Part shown: positions 24,215 through 33,160 of the stretch, in pieces
How the letters are laid out: every line of letters starts with the position of its first letter
Numbering within the stretch: position 1 is the stretch's first letter
Assembly: GCA_026196615.1 (NCBI GenBank)
Contig: JAPHSW010000013.1
Location: 1-33,779 of the forward strand
Length of the DNA: 33,779 nucleotides
Reading direction: 5' to 3'
Source: Gammaproteobacteria bacterium
GTDB taxonomy: Bacteria; Pseudomonadota; Gammaproteobacteria; GRL18
Notes under the pieces: model-generated
What the model was told of the DNA's origin: nothing
What the model saw: the letters and a program-made list of their open reading frames with translations, nothing else
Database searches by the model: none
Made by a program: the position numbers and the translations under genes

Positions 24215-25447
24215 ATGTCATTTACAATTGAACCAGGACTGGGCGAACTTCTTCGCCATCTTGCAGAACTCACAGACAAAGATGCTGAAAAAAGCTACCA
24301 CTTGTCTAATATCAATTATAGGCCCCGTTATACACCAATTATGCGGGCTTTAGAGCATGGTGTATCAACCGTAACTGATTTTACATCAGCACTTAATATT
24401 ACTCAGGGAGCAGTAAGTCAAACAATTAAACTAATGCTTAACGATGGATTGATTACTCGTCAAAAAGGTACTGATGGAAGACAAACTTTTATTAAACTAT
24501 CAAAGAAAGGTAAAAATCTACTCAAGCAAATTAAGCCTCATTGGACAGCAACCTTTTCAGCAATTGAATCACTTGAGAAAGATATAAAATATCCTCTACG
24601 CCACTGCCTTAGCCAGTCAGTAAAAGCACTTGAAAAGAAACCTTTTCACGAACGTATTCAGCACTTTAAGACGATACATTCTAAATCTAGTACTTCAACT
24701 AACACTGCTCCACAAGATTACTTCCAAACGGGTGGATTAAAATACGCACACTATAGACCAATTTATCCCAATTCCTTGGCAGAATCTCTTGCCTTACTTG
24801 TCGAACATCGAAATTTAGTCCTGGATGTTGGCTGTGGTTCAGGGCAATTAACTGATATTTTAAGTCCTTTTTTTCATCATGTTATTGGTACTGATATAAG
24901 TAATGATCAGTTACATCATGCAACAACTAACAATAATGTCGTCTATAAAAAAGAAAAAGCCGAACAAATTAAACTGGATGATAATACAGTTGATCTTATT
25001 GTCACAGCACAAGCAGCCCATTGGTTTGATTTAGAAAAATTTTATTCAGAAGTACAAAGAATAGCAAAGCCAGGTGCTGCAATTGCTTTAATAAGCTATG
25101 GTGTACCATTTATTGAGGACATGGTTAATTCTATTTTTCAACAAAGTTATTGGCAAGAAATCCATGAATTTTGGCCCAAAGAACGAGAGCATGTCGAAAA
25201 TGGCTACACTAAAATTGATTTTCCATTTACACCTTTACCATTTCCAAATCACTTTATTCAACAAGAAATGAATTTTGATGATTTTACCGGGTATATTTCA
25301 ACCTGGTCTGCTTATGCAAAAGCCAAAAAAAATGGGAAGAAAGAAGTATTTGATGACTTATTTTTTCGCCTTAAGGCAGTTTGGGGAGAGCCGAATAAGT
25401 CTAAAAAAGTAACCTGGCCCATTGCAGTTCGGGCAGGACGTATTTAA
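24215..25447 (+). CDS. MarR-type regulator fused to a class I SAM methyltransferase
   Basis: This 410-residue protein has a MarR-like winged helix at about residues 35-115 (VSTVTDFTSALNITQGAVSQ as recognition helices, then GLITRQKGTDGRQTFIKLSKKG as the wing). A helical linker follows (about 115-160). The methyltransferase domain (about 168-400) has motif I VLDVGCGSGQ at 202-211, an acidic second motif (IGTDIS), and post-I segments (VDLIVTAQAAHWFDLEKF), typical of the type 11 family. It may be a ligand- or SAM-responsive regulator, or a methyltransferase that controls its own gene. The small-molecule substrate is unknown. The upstream promoter contains a palindrome suited to a MarR dimer. Confidence 0.85.
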   Translation: MSFTIEPGLGELLRHLAELTDKDAEKSYHLSNINYRPRYTPIMRALEHGVSTVTDFTSALNITQGAVSQTIKLMLNDGLITRQKGTDGRQTFIKLSKKGKNLLKQIKPHWTATFSAIESLEKDIKYPLRHCLSQSVKALEKKPFHERIQHFKTIHSKSSTSTNTAPQDYFQTGGLKYAHYRPIYPNSLAESLALLVEHRNLVLDVGCGSGQLTDILSPFFHHVIGTDISNDQLHHATTNNNVVYKKEKAEQIKLDDNTVDLIVTAQAAHWFDLEKFYSEVQRIAKPGAAIALISYGVPFIEDMVNSIFQQSYWQEIHEFWPKEREHVENGYTKIDFPFTPLPFPNHFIQQEMNFDDFTGYISTWSAYAKAKKNGKKEVFDDLFFRLKAVWGEPNKSKKVTWPIAVRAGRI

Positions 25448-25449
25448 CA

Positions 25450-25469
25450 TTAGTTTTGACAAAAACTAA
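25450..25469 (+). terminator. Weak hairpin after the MarR-methyltransferase gene
   Basis: A perfect 8-base-pair stem (TTAGTTTT with AAAACTAA) around a GACA loop begins 3 bases after the stop codon. It is AT-rich and no T-tract follows, so it is at best a weak terminator or a 3' stabilising hairpin. Confidence 0.4.
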
Positions 25470-25489
25470 GTACTTCTCAAAATTGAATA

Positions 25490-25731
25490 ATGAATAACAT
25501 AATAAAAAAATTAAAACCTGATCTTTAATACGAACATAAATTTCAAGTACCCTTACCCTTGTCCCAAACTATTCCTTATTTATATCCAGAATCAGTAGAG
25601 TTTATACAAATACCCGAAGTTTTTGCGAGTGGCTATTTAGTTGATTTACTTGAATGGATCTGCATTTAGGTGATTAGGCCTCATATTAATTGGCCTAGAG
25701 AACAAGCTCATGAGATTATTAGAATCATTAA
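25490..25731 (+). pseudogene. Decayed thioesterase (hotdog-fold) gene remnant
   Basis: One frame from the ATG at 25490 reads through two stops (TAA at 25526, TAG at 25667) and still gives a coherent protein. KFQVPLPLSQTIPYLYPESV is followed by FIQIPEVFASGYLVDLLEWI, CI, a stop, and VIRPHINWPREQ. This matches, from memory, the N-terminal half of small thioesterase-like proteins with a PEVFATGYMVGLLEWACI core and a PHLDWPREQ segment. Both stops fit single-base changes at glutamate codons. After about 25705 the similarity fades and the catalytic second half is missing, so it is a non-functional 5' remnant. It shows that this boundary has lost DNA. Confidence 0.7.
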
Positions 25732-25776
25732 TTTGAAAAAAGCCCTAAAACGAAGCATTAGACTTTATTTGGGCAT

Positions 25777-25823
25777 AAAAAAAGCCTGACTTCTTTCACC
25801 TAAGTAATTGAATGTCAGCTTTT
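25777..25823 (-). terminator. Intrinsic terminator of the initiator tRNA gene
   Basis: On the minus strand, 8 bases after the tRNA 3' end, arms AAAAGCTGAC (25814-25823) and GTCAGGCTTTT (25780-25790) pair with a single bulged G. They are followed by a run of seven T (25777-25783). This is a good Rho-independent terminator. Confidence 0.8.
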
Positions 25824-25830
25824 ATCAATT

Positions 25831-25907
<77 letters not shown>

Positions 25908-25920
25908 ACTGATGAAGCGT

Positions 25921-25948
25921 ATTATACGGTCTTTTAATTGATATGCAA
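25921..25948 (-). promoter_or_regulatory. Promoter of the initiator tRNA gene
   Basis: On the minus strand a -35 box TTGCAT (25943-25948) and a perfect -10 box TATAAT (25921-25926) are separated by 16 bases. The predicted start is about 7 bases before the mature tRNA 5' end at 25907, a normal stable-RNA leader. Confidence 0.8.
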
Positions 25949-25972
25949 GTGGTATTTAATAAAAAGGTAATA

Positions 25973-26308
25973 TTATTTTAAATGCTTCTTTAGGTCATAG
26001 TGATAGATAAAACCCGGGAGTGCAAAAACAGCAAACAAACAAAGTGTTATTGAATAGAATTCCCAGTTTTGTGAGAAATTCCAAAACTCCCAAACCTTTG
26101 CATATGCCGCACCATGCAGCTTTGTTTCAAGACCTATGGCTATGGCCATAACGATAATATATAAGAGAAACCATTCAGTAAAACGTAACCAGAAGCTCTT
26201 GTTACTGTCCGCTTTAAGTACTAAAAGAACCTTATCTGTTAGAAAAGGAATATTAGCGGCAATAAGAGTCACAATGAAGAGGATTAGGGTTGCTATTGGA
26301 GTTGACAT
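25973..26308 (-). CDS. DUF2818 family membrane protein downstream of nuoN
   Basis: This 111-residue protein has about three transmembrane helices (residues 5-27, 45-63, 84-104) and the family pattern RFTEWFLLYIIVMAIAIGLE, then QNWEFYSITLCLFAVFALPGFIYHYDL. DUF2818 genes regularly sit at the end of nuo operons in beta- and gammaproteobacteria, so a role with complex I is suspected but unproven. It begins 105 bases after nuoN, with a hairpin in between. Confidence 0.85.
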   Translation of the reverse strand: MSTPIATLILFIVTLIAANIPFLTDKVLLVLKADSNKSFWLRFTEWFLLYIIVMAIAIGLETKLHGAAYAKVWEFWNFSQNWEFYSITLCLFAVFALPGFIYHYDLKKHLK

Positions 26309-26363
26309 AATTAGCTCAGAATTTTGAATTTCTCAACATTAGAGACCTTTCAGAAAAATCCCC

Positions 26364-26387
26364 ACTCTTTCTCTGAAAAAAAAGAGT
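26364..26387 (-). terminator. Possible terminator or attenuator after nuoN
   Basis: On the minus strand ACTCTTT and AAAGAGT arms surround a 10-base loop and are followed by GGGGATTTTT. The flanking CCC and GGGG could extend pairing. The T-tract is short, so read-through into the DUF2818 gene is plausible. Confidence 0.45.
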
Positions 26388-26413
26388 ATTTTGGGAATAG
26401 TTCGATAATAGAC

Positions 26414-27844
26414 TTAAGCAAATGTGCTCATGCACAATGCAATTAATGCTGTTGGATAGAGGCCTATAGCCAGGATTGCTAGACCATTAAAACTCAAGGT
26501 CAAACGAATGTCCATGCTGGCCTGGAGAGGTGTTTCGTCAACTGGCTTATCAAAGTAAACCACTTTAATAACTCGGAGATAGTAAAAAGCACCAATAACT
26601 GATGTGACTACACCGACAACAGCAAACCAGACTAAACCACTATTAACTGCTTCTTGCAATACAGCGATTTTTGCCCAGAAACCAAGAAATGGAGGAACAC
26701 CAGCCATAGAGAACATAATTGCCATCATGACAAAGGCAAACCAGGGACTCTTTTGGTTCAGTCCTTTAAAATCATCAATATTTTCTGCTTCATAACCAGC
26801 GCGGCTGAGCAATACAATCATTCCGAAAGCACCCACACTCATAATCGCATACACAATGGCATAGAACATTGCAGCGCCATAACCTGCCTGAGTTCCAGTT
26901 ACAACACCCATGATAATAAAACCAACATGAGAAATTGTTGAGTAAGCCAGCATTCTTTTTATATTTGTTTGAGCAATGGCAATAATGTTACCAAACACCA
27001 TTGATAGAACAGAAAGGATGATTAAAATCATTTGCCAATCAGCATGCATACCTGCTAAACCATCAACCAATAAACGATACATCATAGCAAATGCGGCAAT
27101 TTTAGGTGCACTGGCAATATATAAAGTCACTGAAGTCGGTGAACCATGATACACATCTGGCATCCACATATGAAATGGGACCGCACCCAGTTTAAACGCA
27201 ACCCCAAGAATGATAAAGACCAGACCGAAGCTCATGACCACACGGTCAGCTCCTGCAACCGCTTTATTAATTGTAGCTAAATCCAATGAACCAGTAACAC
27301 CATAAACCATAGACATACCATAAAGCAGCATACCCGATGCAATGGCACCAAGAATGAAGTATTTCATTGCAGCTTCTGATGCGACAATAGAATCACGTTG
27401 CATAGCAATCATTGCGTACATTGATAAAGATAATAATTCCAGCCCGAGATATACTGTCAGAAAGTTTCCGGCTGAAACCATCACCATCATTCCAAGGACA
27501 CCAAACAAGCCCAGTGTAAAATACTCACCTTTATATATATTACGGTCTTTCAGATAATCTTTCGCATAAATAAACACACCAACAACAATGATACAGATCG
27601 ATATTTTTAAGATGCTGGCCATTGGATCAAGAATGAATGAGCCATTAAATGTGGTAATACTTTGCTCTGAGTAATTTGAAAATGAAAGAAAAGCAGTTGT
27701 AATCAATGCGATTAGAGACAGAACATAGGTAGCACCTCTGCTTTCATCTTTCAAAAACAAATCAATGATCATAATGACACAGACCATAGACAGTAAAAAG
27801 ATTTCTGGCATTGCCGGCATAAAATCAGGTGTTACAAAATTCAT
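26414..27844 (-). CDS. nuoN: NADH-quinone oxidoreductase subunit N
   Basis: This 476-residue membrane subunit is one of three antiporter-like proton-pumping subunits of complex I. It has about 14 transmembrane helices. Typical segments are VYLGLELLSLSMYAMIAM near residues 129-146 with the conserved glutamate, then FKLGAVPFHMWMPDVYHGSP and KRMLAYSTISHVGFIIMG, and the NuoN ending GLNQKSPWFAFVMMAIMFSMAGVPPFLGFWAK. Length is normal. It follows nuoM after 103 bases. Confidence 0.97.
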   Translation of the reverse strand: MNFVTPDFMPAMPEIFLLSMVCVIMIIDLFLKDESRGATYVLSLIALITTAFLSFSNYSEQSITTFNGSFILDPMASILKISICIIVVGVFIYAKDYLKDRNIYKGEYFTLGLFGVLGMMVMVSAGNFLTVYLGLELLSLSMYAMIAMQRDSIVASEAAMKYFILGAIASGMLLYGMSMVYGVTGSLDLATINKAVAGADRVVMSFGLVFIILGVAFKLGAVPFHMWMPDVYHGSPTSVTLYIASAPKIAAFAMMYRLLVDGLAGMHADWQMILIILSVLSMVFGNIIAIAQTNIKRMLAYSTISHVGFIIMGVVTGTQAGYGAAMFYAIVYAIMSVGAFGMIVLLSRAGYEAENIDDFKGLNQKSPWFAFVMMAIMFSMAGVPPFLGFWAKIAVLQEAVNSGLVWFAVVGVVTSVIGAFYYLRVIKVVYFDKPVDETPLQASMDIRLTLSFNGLAILAIGLYPTALIALCMSTFA

Positions 27845-27947
27845 AGTATTTTTACTCTAGTCCTATTTACTATTAGACAATCTAGTGATTAGGTATCGTT
27901 TCTATCGATTTATATTAAAAAGCTAAAAAATTAAAGCAACCGACTCT

Positions 27948-29483
27948 CTAAGGTAACTTTGATACTGATATCTGTGTAACCAAATTATCAATGGTTGCAT
28001 GCATTACTTCCAAAAGAGGCGCTGGATAGATACCAATAATTAAAACTGCAACAGCTAAAATAAACATCATAAAGAATTCACGCCTTGACATATCTTCTAG
28101 ATTTTCAACATTTTCATTAGCAATTGGGCCAAAAACAACGCGTTTAATCATCCATAAGGTATAGGCTGCACCAAGAATCAGGGTAATAGCCGCTAAGAAT
28201 GCATACCAGAAATTCGCTTTAAAAGCCGCCATGATGACCATGAACTCACCAACAAATCCCGATGTTCCTGGTAAACCAGCGTTTGCCATAGCAAAGAAAA
28301 CTGCAAAGGTTGCAAAAGCAGGCATTGTGTTTACAACACCTCCGTAGTCCTTAATCATACGAGAGTGCATTCTGTCATATAAAACCCCCACACTGAGGAA
28401 CATCGCTCCCGAAATGAAGCCATGTGAAATCATTTGTACCATACCACCTTCAAGACCTAACACAACACCTGAAATTGACCCCGTATTATCTGAAATTTTC
28501 CAAAACAAGAAGAATCCGAGTGTTACAAAGCCCATGTGAGAAATTGAAGAATATGCAATTAGTTTCTTCATATCAGCTTGGACAAGTGCCACAAAACCGA
28601 TATAAACAATAGCAATCAAAGATAGAATGATAACTAACCAGTCCAGAGTCATGCTCGCATCAGGTGTTATTGGTAAACTGAAACGCAAGAATCCATAACC
28701 ACCCAATTTCAACATAATAGCAGCAAGAATTACTGAACCACCTGTTGGTGCTTCAACGTGAGCATCAGGTAACCACGTGTGTACTGGCCACATTGGAACC
28801 TTCACAGCAAAGGCCAATAAGAATGACAAGAAAATTAATATTTGTGGTGTTAAAGCCAGAGGTAATTTCTGCAAGTCTTGAATATTAAAAGTACCCGCAC
28901 CATTTACATCAGCAGCATGCATATACATATACAATAGTGAAATCAGCATGAAAACTGAGCCCAGGAAGGTATATAGGAAAAACTTGATAGTTGCATAAAC
29001 GCGATTAGGACCACCCCAGATACCAATAATTACAAACATAGGTATTAATAGTGCTTCCCAAAATACATAAAACAGCATGGCATCCATTGCTGCGAATGTA
29101 CCAATCATCAAGCCTTCAAGAATTAAAAAAGCAGCCATATACTGGGCAACTTTATAAGTAATGACTTCCCATCCCGCAATGATAACAATCACTGTCATAA
29201 ATGTTGTCAAAAGGATTAATGGCATAGAGATACCATCAACACCAATGTGATAATTAATATGAAAACTACTGATCCACGGAATCAGTTCTTCAAATTGCAT
29301 ACTCGCCAGACTGGTATCAAACTGTGTATACAGTGGAATCGACAGTGCTAATGTTGCCAAAGAGACTAATAACGCAAGCACTTTAGCTTCAATGCTGTTT
29401 TTACTTCCAGCTGCCAGCACCAGCATCCCACCGACGATGGGAGTCCAAATCACCAGACTTAATAACGGCAAATTTGAAAACAT
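27948..29483 (-). CDS. nuoM: NADH-quinone oxidoreductase subunit M
   Basis: This 511-residue antiporter-like subunit of complex I has 14 predicted helices. The helix-5 glutamate is in FYVFWEALLIPMFVIIGIWG, VPMWPVHTWLPDAHVEAPTG follows, and the broken-helix lysine region reads ADMKKLIAYSSISHMGFVTL. It translocates protons as part of the membrane arm. Length is normal for NuoM. A 152-base gap, longer than usual for nuo genes, separates it from nuoL. Confidence 0.97.
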   Translation of the reverse strand: MFSNLPLLSLVIWTPIVGGMLVLAAGSKNSIEAKVLALLVSLATLALSIPLYTQFDTSLASMQFEELIPWISSFHINYHIGVDGISMPLILLTTFMTVIVIIAGWEVITYKVAQYMAAFLILEGLMIGTFAAMDAMLFYVFWEALLIPMFVIIGIWGGPNRVYATIKFFLYTFLGSVFMLISLLYMYMHAADVNGAGTFNIQDLQKLPLALTPQILIFLSFLLAFAVKVPMWPVHTWLPDAHVEAPTGGSVILAAIMLKLGGYGFLRFSLPITPDASMTLDWLVIILSLIAIVYIGFVALVQADMKKLIAYSSISHMGFVTLGFFLFWKISDNTGSISGVVLGLEGGMVQMISHGFISGAMFLSVGVLYDRMHSRMIKDYGGVVNTMPAFATFAVFFAMANAGLPGTSGFVGEFMVIMAAFKANFWYAFLAAITLILGAAYTLWMIKRVVFGPIANENVENLEDMSRREFFMMFILAVAVLIIGIYPAPLLEVMHATIDNLVTQISVSKLP

Positions 29484-29595
29484 GAATTAAATACCTTTTT
29501 TCCTAAAACTTTATAATGCTTATTCCAGACAAGCTGGATAAGTTTCTTATATGAATACTTTCATTTAAGCGACTTCAGTCACAATAAGTTTTCTG

Positions 29596-29610
29596 CTGTC
29601 ATTTTGACAG
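29596..29610. other. Small hairpin in the nuoL-nuoM gap
   Basis: A perfect 6-base-pair stem CTGTCA/TGACAG with a 3-base loop lies in the 152-base gap between nuoL and nuoM. It could be an RNA processing or stability element inside the nuo transcript. There is no T-tract, so termination is unlikely. Confidence 0.3.
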
Positions 29611-29635
29611 AAGACAAATTTATATAGACAAAAAA

Positions 29636-31603
29636 CTAAAAGATAACCAGGCCCAATAAACCAATTAAGCCTAGAATCATGACAAATGCGTAATGATATA
29701 AATAACCTGTCTGCACATGTCTAATAATTGATGAGAACCATGCAACACTCTTTGCTGAACCATTAACGACAAAGCCATCAATGATCATGATATCACCAAA
29801 TTTAGATAGGATATTTCCCAAGCCACGAGTACCGCCTGCAATCACTTTTTCATTAAATGCATCAAAACCATATTTATTATCCAAAATGTCATAAATCAGA
29901 CCAAATGAGTTTTTGATCTTACCTGGAAGCTCTGGTTTCTTCATATACAAATACCAGGCCGTCGCTATACCAGCCACCATTAAATAAAACGGTGCTGTCA
30001 TAATACCATGCAGAATCATTGATAATGGACCATGATAACTTTCTTTAAGTTGTCCCAACACATCATGTGCCTGCTGTACAAAAACAACATTATTAAAATA
30101 ATCACCATACAGAACACTCGTGATAGTCATACCACCAATAATTACTGAAGGAATTGCCAATAAAACTAATGGCACGGTCACAACCCACGGAGATTCTTTT
30201 AAATGCTCTTTCGTATGGTGATCCATTCTTTCTTCACCATGGAAAACAATGAAAAACATTCTCAAACTGTAAAGTGCTGTCACAAATACGCCTATCAAAA
30301 CAGCATAATATGCAAAGGTCGAACCGGGGATAGTTGACGCATGAACCGCTTCGATAATACTGTCTTTAGAATAGAACCCTGAAAAACCGGGGAAGCCAAT
30401 CAATGCCAGTGTACCTAAAAGGGATGTCCAGTATGTAATAGGCATGTATTTTTTCAGTCCACCCATTTGACGGATATCCTGAACATGGTGCATACCAATA
30501 ATGACAGAACCCGCTGCAAGGAAAAGCAGTGCTTTAAAGAAAGCATGAGTCATAAGGTGAAAAACAGCAGCTGAATACGCCGATGCGCCTAATGCCACGG
30601 TCATATAACCTAACTGAGAAAGCGTTGAATAGGCAACAACACGCTTAATATCATTTTGAATGATACCCAAAAAGCCCATAAACAATGCTGTGACAGCACC
30701 TATCACTAAAATAAATGATAGCGCTGTTTCTGATAGTTCAAATAAGGGTGACATTCTGGTCACCATAAAGATACCAGCTGTTACCATAGTAGCAGCATGA
30801 ATCAGTGCGGAAATTGGTGTAGGACCTTCCATTGAATCAGGTAGCCACACATGTAAAGGAACCTGAGCTGATTTACCCATCGCACCGACGAAGAGAAGGA
30901 TACAAATTACAGTCATCATTGACCACTCAGTACCAGGGAAAAGTTCAGTAGTTAAATTTGCTTTTGAGCTTGCGGCTGCAAAAACATCAGCATAATCAAG
31001 CGTATTGAAAACCATCAAGATACCAGCAATACCAAGAATGAAGCCAAAGTCACCGACTCTATTGACCAAAAATGCTTTCATATTCGCAAAGATAGCACTT
31101 TCTTTTTTGTAGTAAAAACCAATCAGGAGGTATGAAACCAAGCCAACTGCTTCCCAGCCAAAAAACAATTGCAGAAAGTTATTAGACATAACCAGCATAT
31201 ACATTGAGAAAGTGAATAGTGAGATATAGCTGAAGAAACGTTTGTATCCAGGATCGTCACTCATATAACCAATCGTATACAAATGCACCATCAGTGACAC
31301 AAAGCTCACAACCACCAGCATCATAGAGGTTAAGTTATCAACCAGAAAACCGATTTCAAAACGGATACCATCACTAACCAACCAGGTATAGACTGTTTCG
31401 TTATATATCGGTGCTCCATCAAAGGCAAAATATTTGAATACAAAGACTGCCAGCACGAAGGAAATTGCTACACCTACAATGGTTACAGTATGTGCTACTG
31501 CCCTGCTAATGTAAGCATTAAAGACACCTGCAATAATGGAACCGATAAGCGGAGCCAATACGATGGCGAGATAAACTTGTGAGTCGCTATAATTTTCAAA
31601 CAC
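29636..31603 (-). CDS. nuoL: NADH-quinone oxidoreductase subunit L
   Basis: This 655-residue distal antiporter-like subunit of complex I has the NuoL start region APLIGSIIAGVFNAYISRAVAHT. The conserved helix-5 glutamate is in FFGWEAVGLVSYLLIGFYY. MGKSAQVPLHVWLPDSMEGPTPISALIHAATMVTAG and KRVVAYSTLSQLGYMTVALG follow. The long lateral helix typical of NuoL accounts for the extra C-terminal length. The start codon is GTG at 31601-31603, 4 bases after nuoK, with an AAAGG site. Confidence 0.97.
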   Translation of the reverse strand: MFENYSDSQVYLAIVLAPLIGSIIAGVFNAYISRAVAHTVTIVGVAISFVLAVFVFKYFAFDGAPIYNETVYTWLVSDGIRFEIGFLVDNLTSMMLVVVSFVSLMVHLYTIGYMSDDPGYKRFFSYISLFTFSMYMLVMSNNFLQLFFGWEAVGLVSYLLIGFYYKKESAIFANMKAFLVNRVGDFGFILGIAGILMVFNTLDYADVFAAASSKANLTTELFPGTEWSMMTVICILLFVGAMGKSAQVPLHVWLPDSMEGPTPISALIHAATMVTAGIFMVTRMSPLFELSETALSFILVIGAVTALFMGFLGIIQNDIKRVVAYSTLSQLGYMTVALGASAYSAAVFHLMTHAFFKALLFLAAGSVIIGMHHVQDIRQMGGLKKYMPITYWTSLLGTLALIGFPGFSGFYSKDSIIEAVHASTIPGSTFAYYAVLIGVFVTALYSLRMFFIVFHGEERMDHHTKEHLKESPWVVTVPLVLLAIPSVIIGGMTITSVLYGDYFNNVVFVQQAHDVLGQLKESYHGPLSMILHGIMTAPFYLMVAGIATAWYLYMKKPELPGKIKNSFGLIYDILDNKYGFDAFNEKVIAGGTRGLGNILSKFGDIMIIDGFVVNGSAKSVAWFSSIIRHVQTGYLYHYAFVMILGLIGLLGLVIF

Positions 31604-31607
31604 TGGA

Positions 31608-31913
31608 TTAACCTTTCAATGTATCAAGTTCTTCAACATTAATCGTGCGTTTATTTCTAAACAAGACGACTAAAATCGCTAAACCAATTGCAGCTTCTGC
31701 TGCAGCAACGGTAAGAATAAAGAAAACAAATACTTGCCCTGCTGTGTCATTCAAGAAGTGCGAAAAGGCAATAAAATTGGTATTCACAGCTAAAAGCATT
31801 AATTCAACACACATCAGTAGAATAATGATATTTTTTCTATTAATAAAAACACCAGCCAAACTAATGGAAAAAACAATGGCACCAAGAACTAAAAAATGAG
31901 TTAAAGTCAGCAT
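31608..31913 (-). CDS. nuoK: NADH-quinone oxidoreductase subunit K
   Basis: This 101-residue subunit has three transmembrane helices and two conserved buried glutamates needed for proton transfer, one in [19 protein letters not shown] and one in [17 protein letters not shown]. Length is standard. Its ATG shares one base with the nuoJ stop codon (TAATG), so translation is coupled. Confidence 0.97.
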   Translation of the reverse strand: MLTLTHFLVLGAIVFSISLAGVFINRKNIIILLMCVELMLLAVNTNFIAFSHFLNDTAGQVFVFFILTVAAAEAAIGLAILVVLFRNKRTINVEELDTLKG

Positions 31914-32512
31914 TATTTTCTCTCCTGTGGCTCTAGCTTGATGACACGTAGACGATCTTCACCCTTCACAGCCACCTGCTCTTCAACTTTCTGATGTCTG
32001 GTATTCGGACGACGTCTTAAAGTCAAACTAATTGCAGCAATAATACCAACCAAAAGAATAACTGCAGCAATTTCAAAAGCAAAAACATATTCAGTGTAAA
32101 GAACTTTCCCTAATTCTGAGATATTACTGTAATCAGCTCCATGACGTTCAGGTGGGACGAAATTATGAATATCAAACTGGTTACCACCGACAACAAAATA
32201 AATAATACCAAACATCATAAGTGCAACAGCTACCGCTATAGGTAGATTTTTCACAAAACCAGCTTTCAGTTCAGCCAGATTAACATCCAGCATCATGACA
32301 ACGAATAAGAAGAGCACCATAACAGCACCCACATAAACGATAATCAAAATTACAGCTAAAAATTCAGCTTCTAAAAGTAGCCAAATTGCAGCAGCAGCAA
32401 AAAAAGTCAGTACGAGAAAAAAAGCGGCTCGAACTGGATTATTAACTGTTATCACCATTAAGGCCGAGACGACCATAAAAGTTGAAAAAACATAAAAAAG
32501 GATTGTTTCCAT
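31913..32512 (-). CDS. nuoJ: NADH-quinone oxidoreductase subunit J
   Basis: This 199-residue membrane subunit has five predicted helices. The conserved third helix reads [22 protein letters not shown], the π-bulge helix that moves during coupling. [15 protein letters not shown] near residue 24 is also typical. The polar C-terminal 35 residues are ordinary for the family. It ends at the nuoK start with a 1-base overlap. Confidence 0.96.
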   Translation of the reverse strand: METILFYVFSTFMVVSALMVITVNNPVRAAFFLVLTFFAAAAIWLLLEAEFLAVILIIVYVGAVMVLFLFVVMMLDVNLAELKAGFVKNLPIAVAVALMMFGIIYFVVGGNQFDIHNFVPPERHGADYSNISELGKVLYTEYVFAFEIAAVILLVGIIAAISLTLRRRPNTRHQKVEEQVAVKGEDRLRVIKLEPQERK

Positions 32513-32578
32513 AAACTATTCCACGTTGGACAGACTTAAGCCAACTTATTCGTTATTCTTTATTGAGTTATAATCTTT

Positions 32579-32614
32579 GCAATAAGAAGCATCTTAGCGA
32601 TAAGAAGCATCTTC
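32579..32614. repeat. 18-bp tandem duplication across the nuoI stop codon
   Basis: Two adjacent 18-base units (32579-32596 and 32597-32614) differ at only two positions. Read as nuoI codons, the upstream unit encodes EDASYR. The second repeats it but begins with TAA instead of GAA, so the stop codon lies at the start of the duplicated copy and the rest is untranslated. It looks like a recent slippage event. Confidence 0.75.
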
Positions 32615-33082
32615 TGCTCTATCTGCTGCAATTTGTTCTTCGTACTTATCACCGACCGCTAGTAATTTTTCTTTGGTCATAAACAAATCACTTTTTTCTT
32701 CTCCATGGTATTCAAAAATACGTGTTTCCACGATTGAATCTACCGGACAAGATTCTTCACAAAAACCACAAAAAATACATTTTGTCAGGTCAATGTCATA
32801 ACTTTTGGTTCGACGAGTACCATCTTCACGTTCTTCAGATTCAATACTGATTGCCAGAGCAGGACAGATTGCTTCACATAATTTACAGGCAATACAACGT
32901 TCTTCACCATTAGCATAACGACGTTGTGCATGCAGCCCTCTAAAACGATAAGACTGTGGTGTTTTCTCTTCAGGGTATTGAACCGTTATTTTCTTTTTGA
33001 AAAGATAACGCCCTGTTACGCTCAAACCTTTAAAAAGTTCGGCTAAAAACAAGCTGTTAAAAAATTGAGTCAAATGTTTCAA
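32594..33082 (-). CDS. nuoI: NADH-quinone oxidoreductase subunit I (2x[4Fe-4S])
   Basis: This 162-residue ferredoxin-like subunit carries two CxxCxxCxxxCP motifs, [12 protein letters not shown] and [12 protein letters not shown], that bind clusters N6a and N6b and pass electrons toward quinone at the membrane interface. The start [22 protein letters not shown] and end [11 protein letters not shown] are typical of proteobacterial NuoI. It lies 78 bases after nuoH and 81 bases before nuoJ. Confidence 0.97.
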   Translation of the reverse strand: MKHLTQFFNSLFLAELFKGLSVTGRYLFKKKITVQYPEEKTPQSYRFRGLHAQRRYANGEERCIACKLCEAICPALAISIESEEREDGTRRTKSYDIDLTKCIFCGFCEESCPVDSIVETRIFEYHGEEKSDLFMTKEKLLAVGDKYEEQIAADRAEDASYR

Positions 33083-33160
33083 CGATCATTCTCCACACAG
33101 GCTTTTTTTACGAAATTAAAAGCCACTAAATTATCTTTTCGTATATTTTTTATCATCCAT

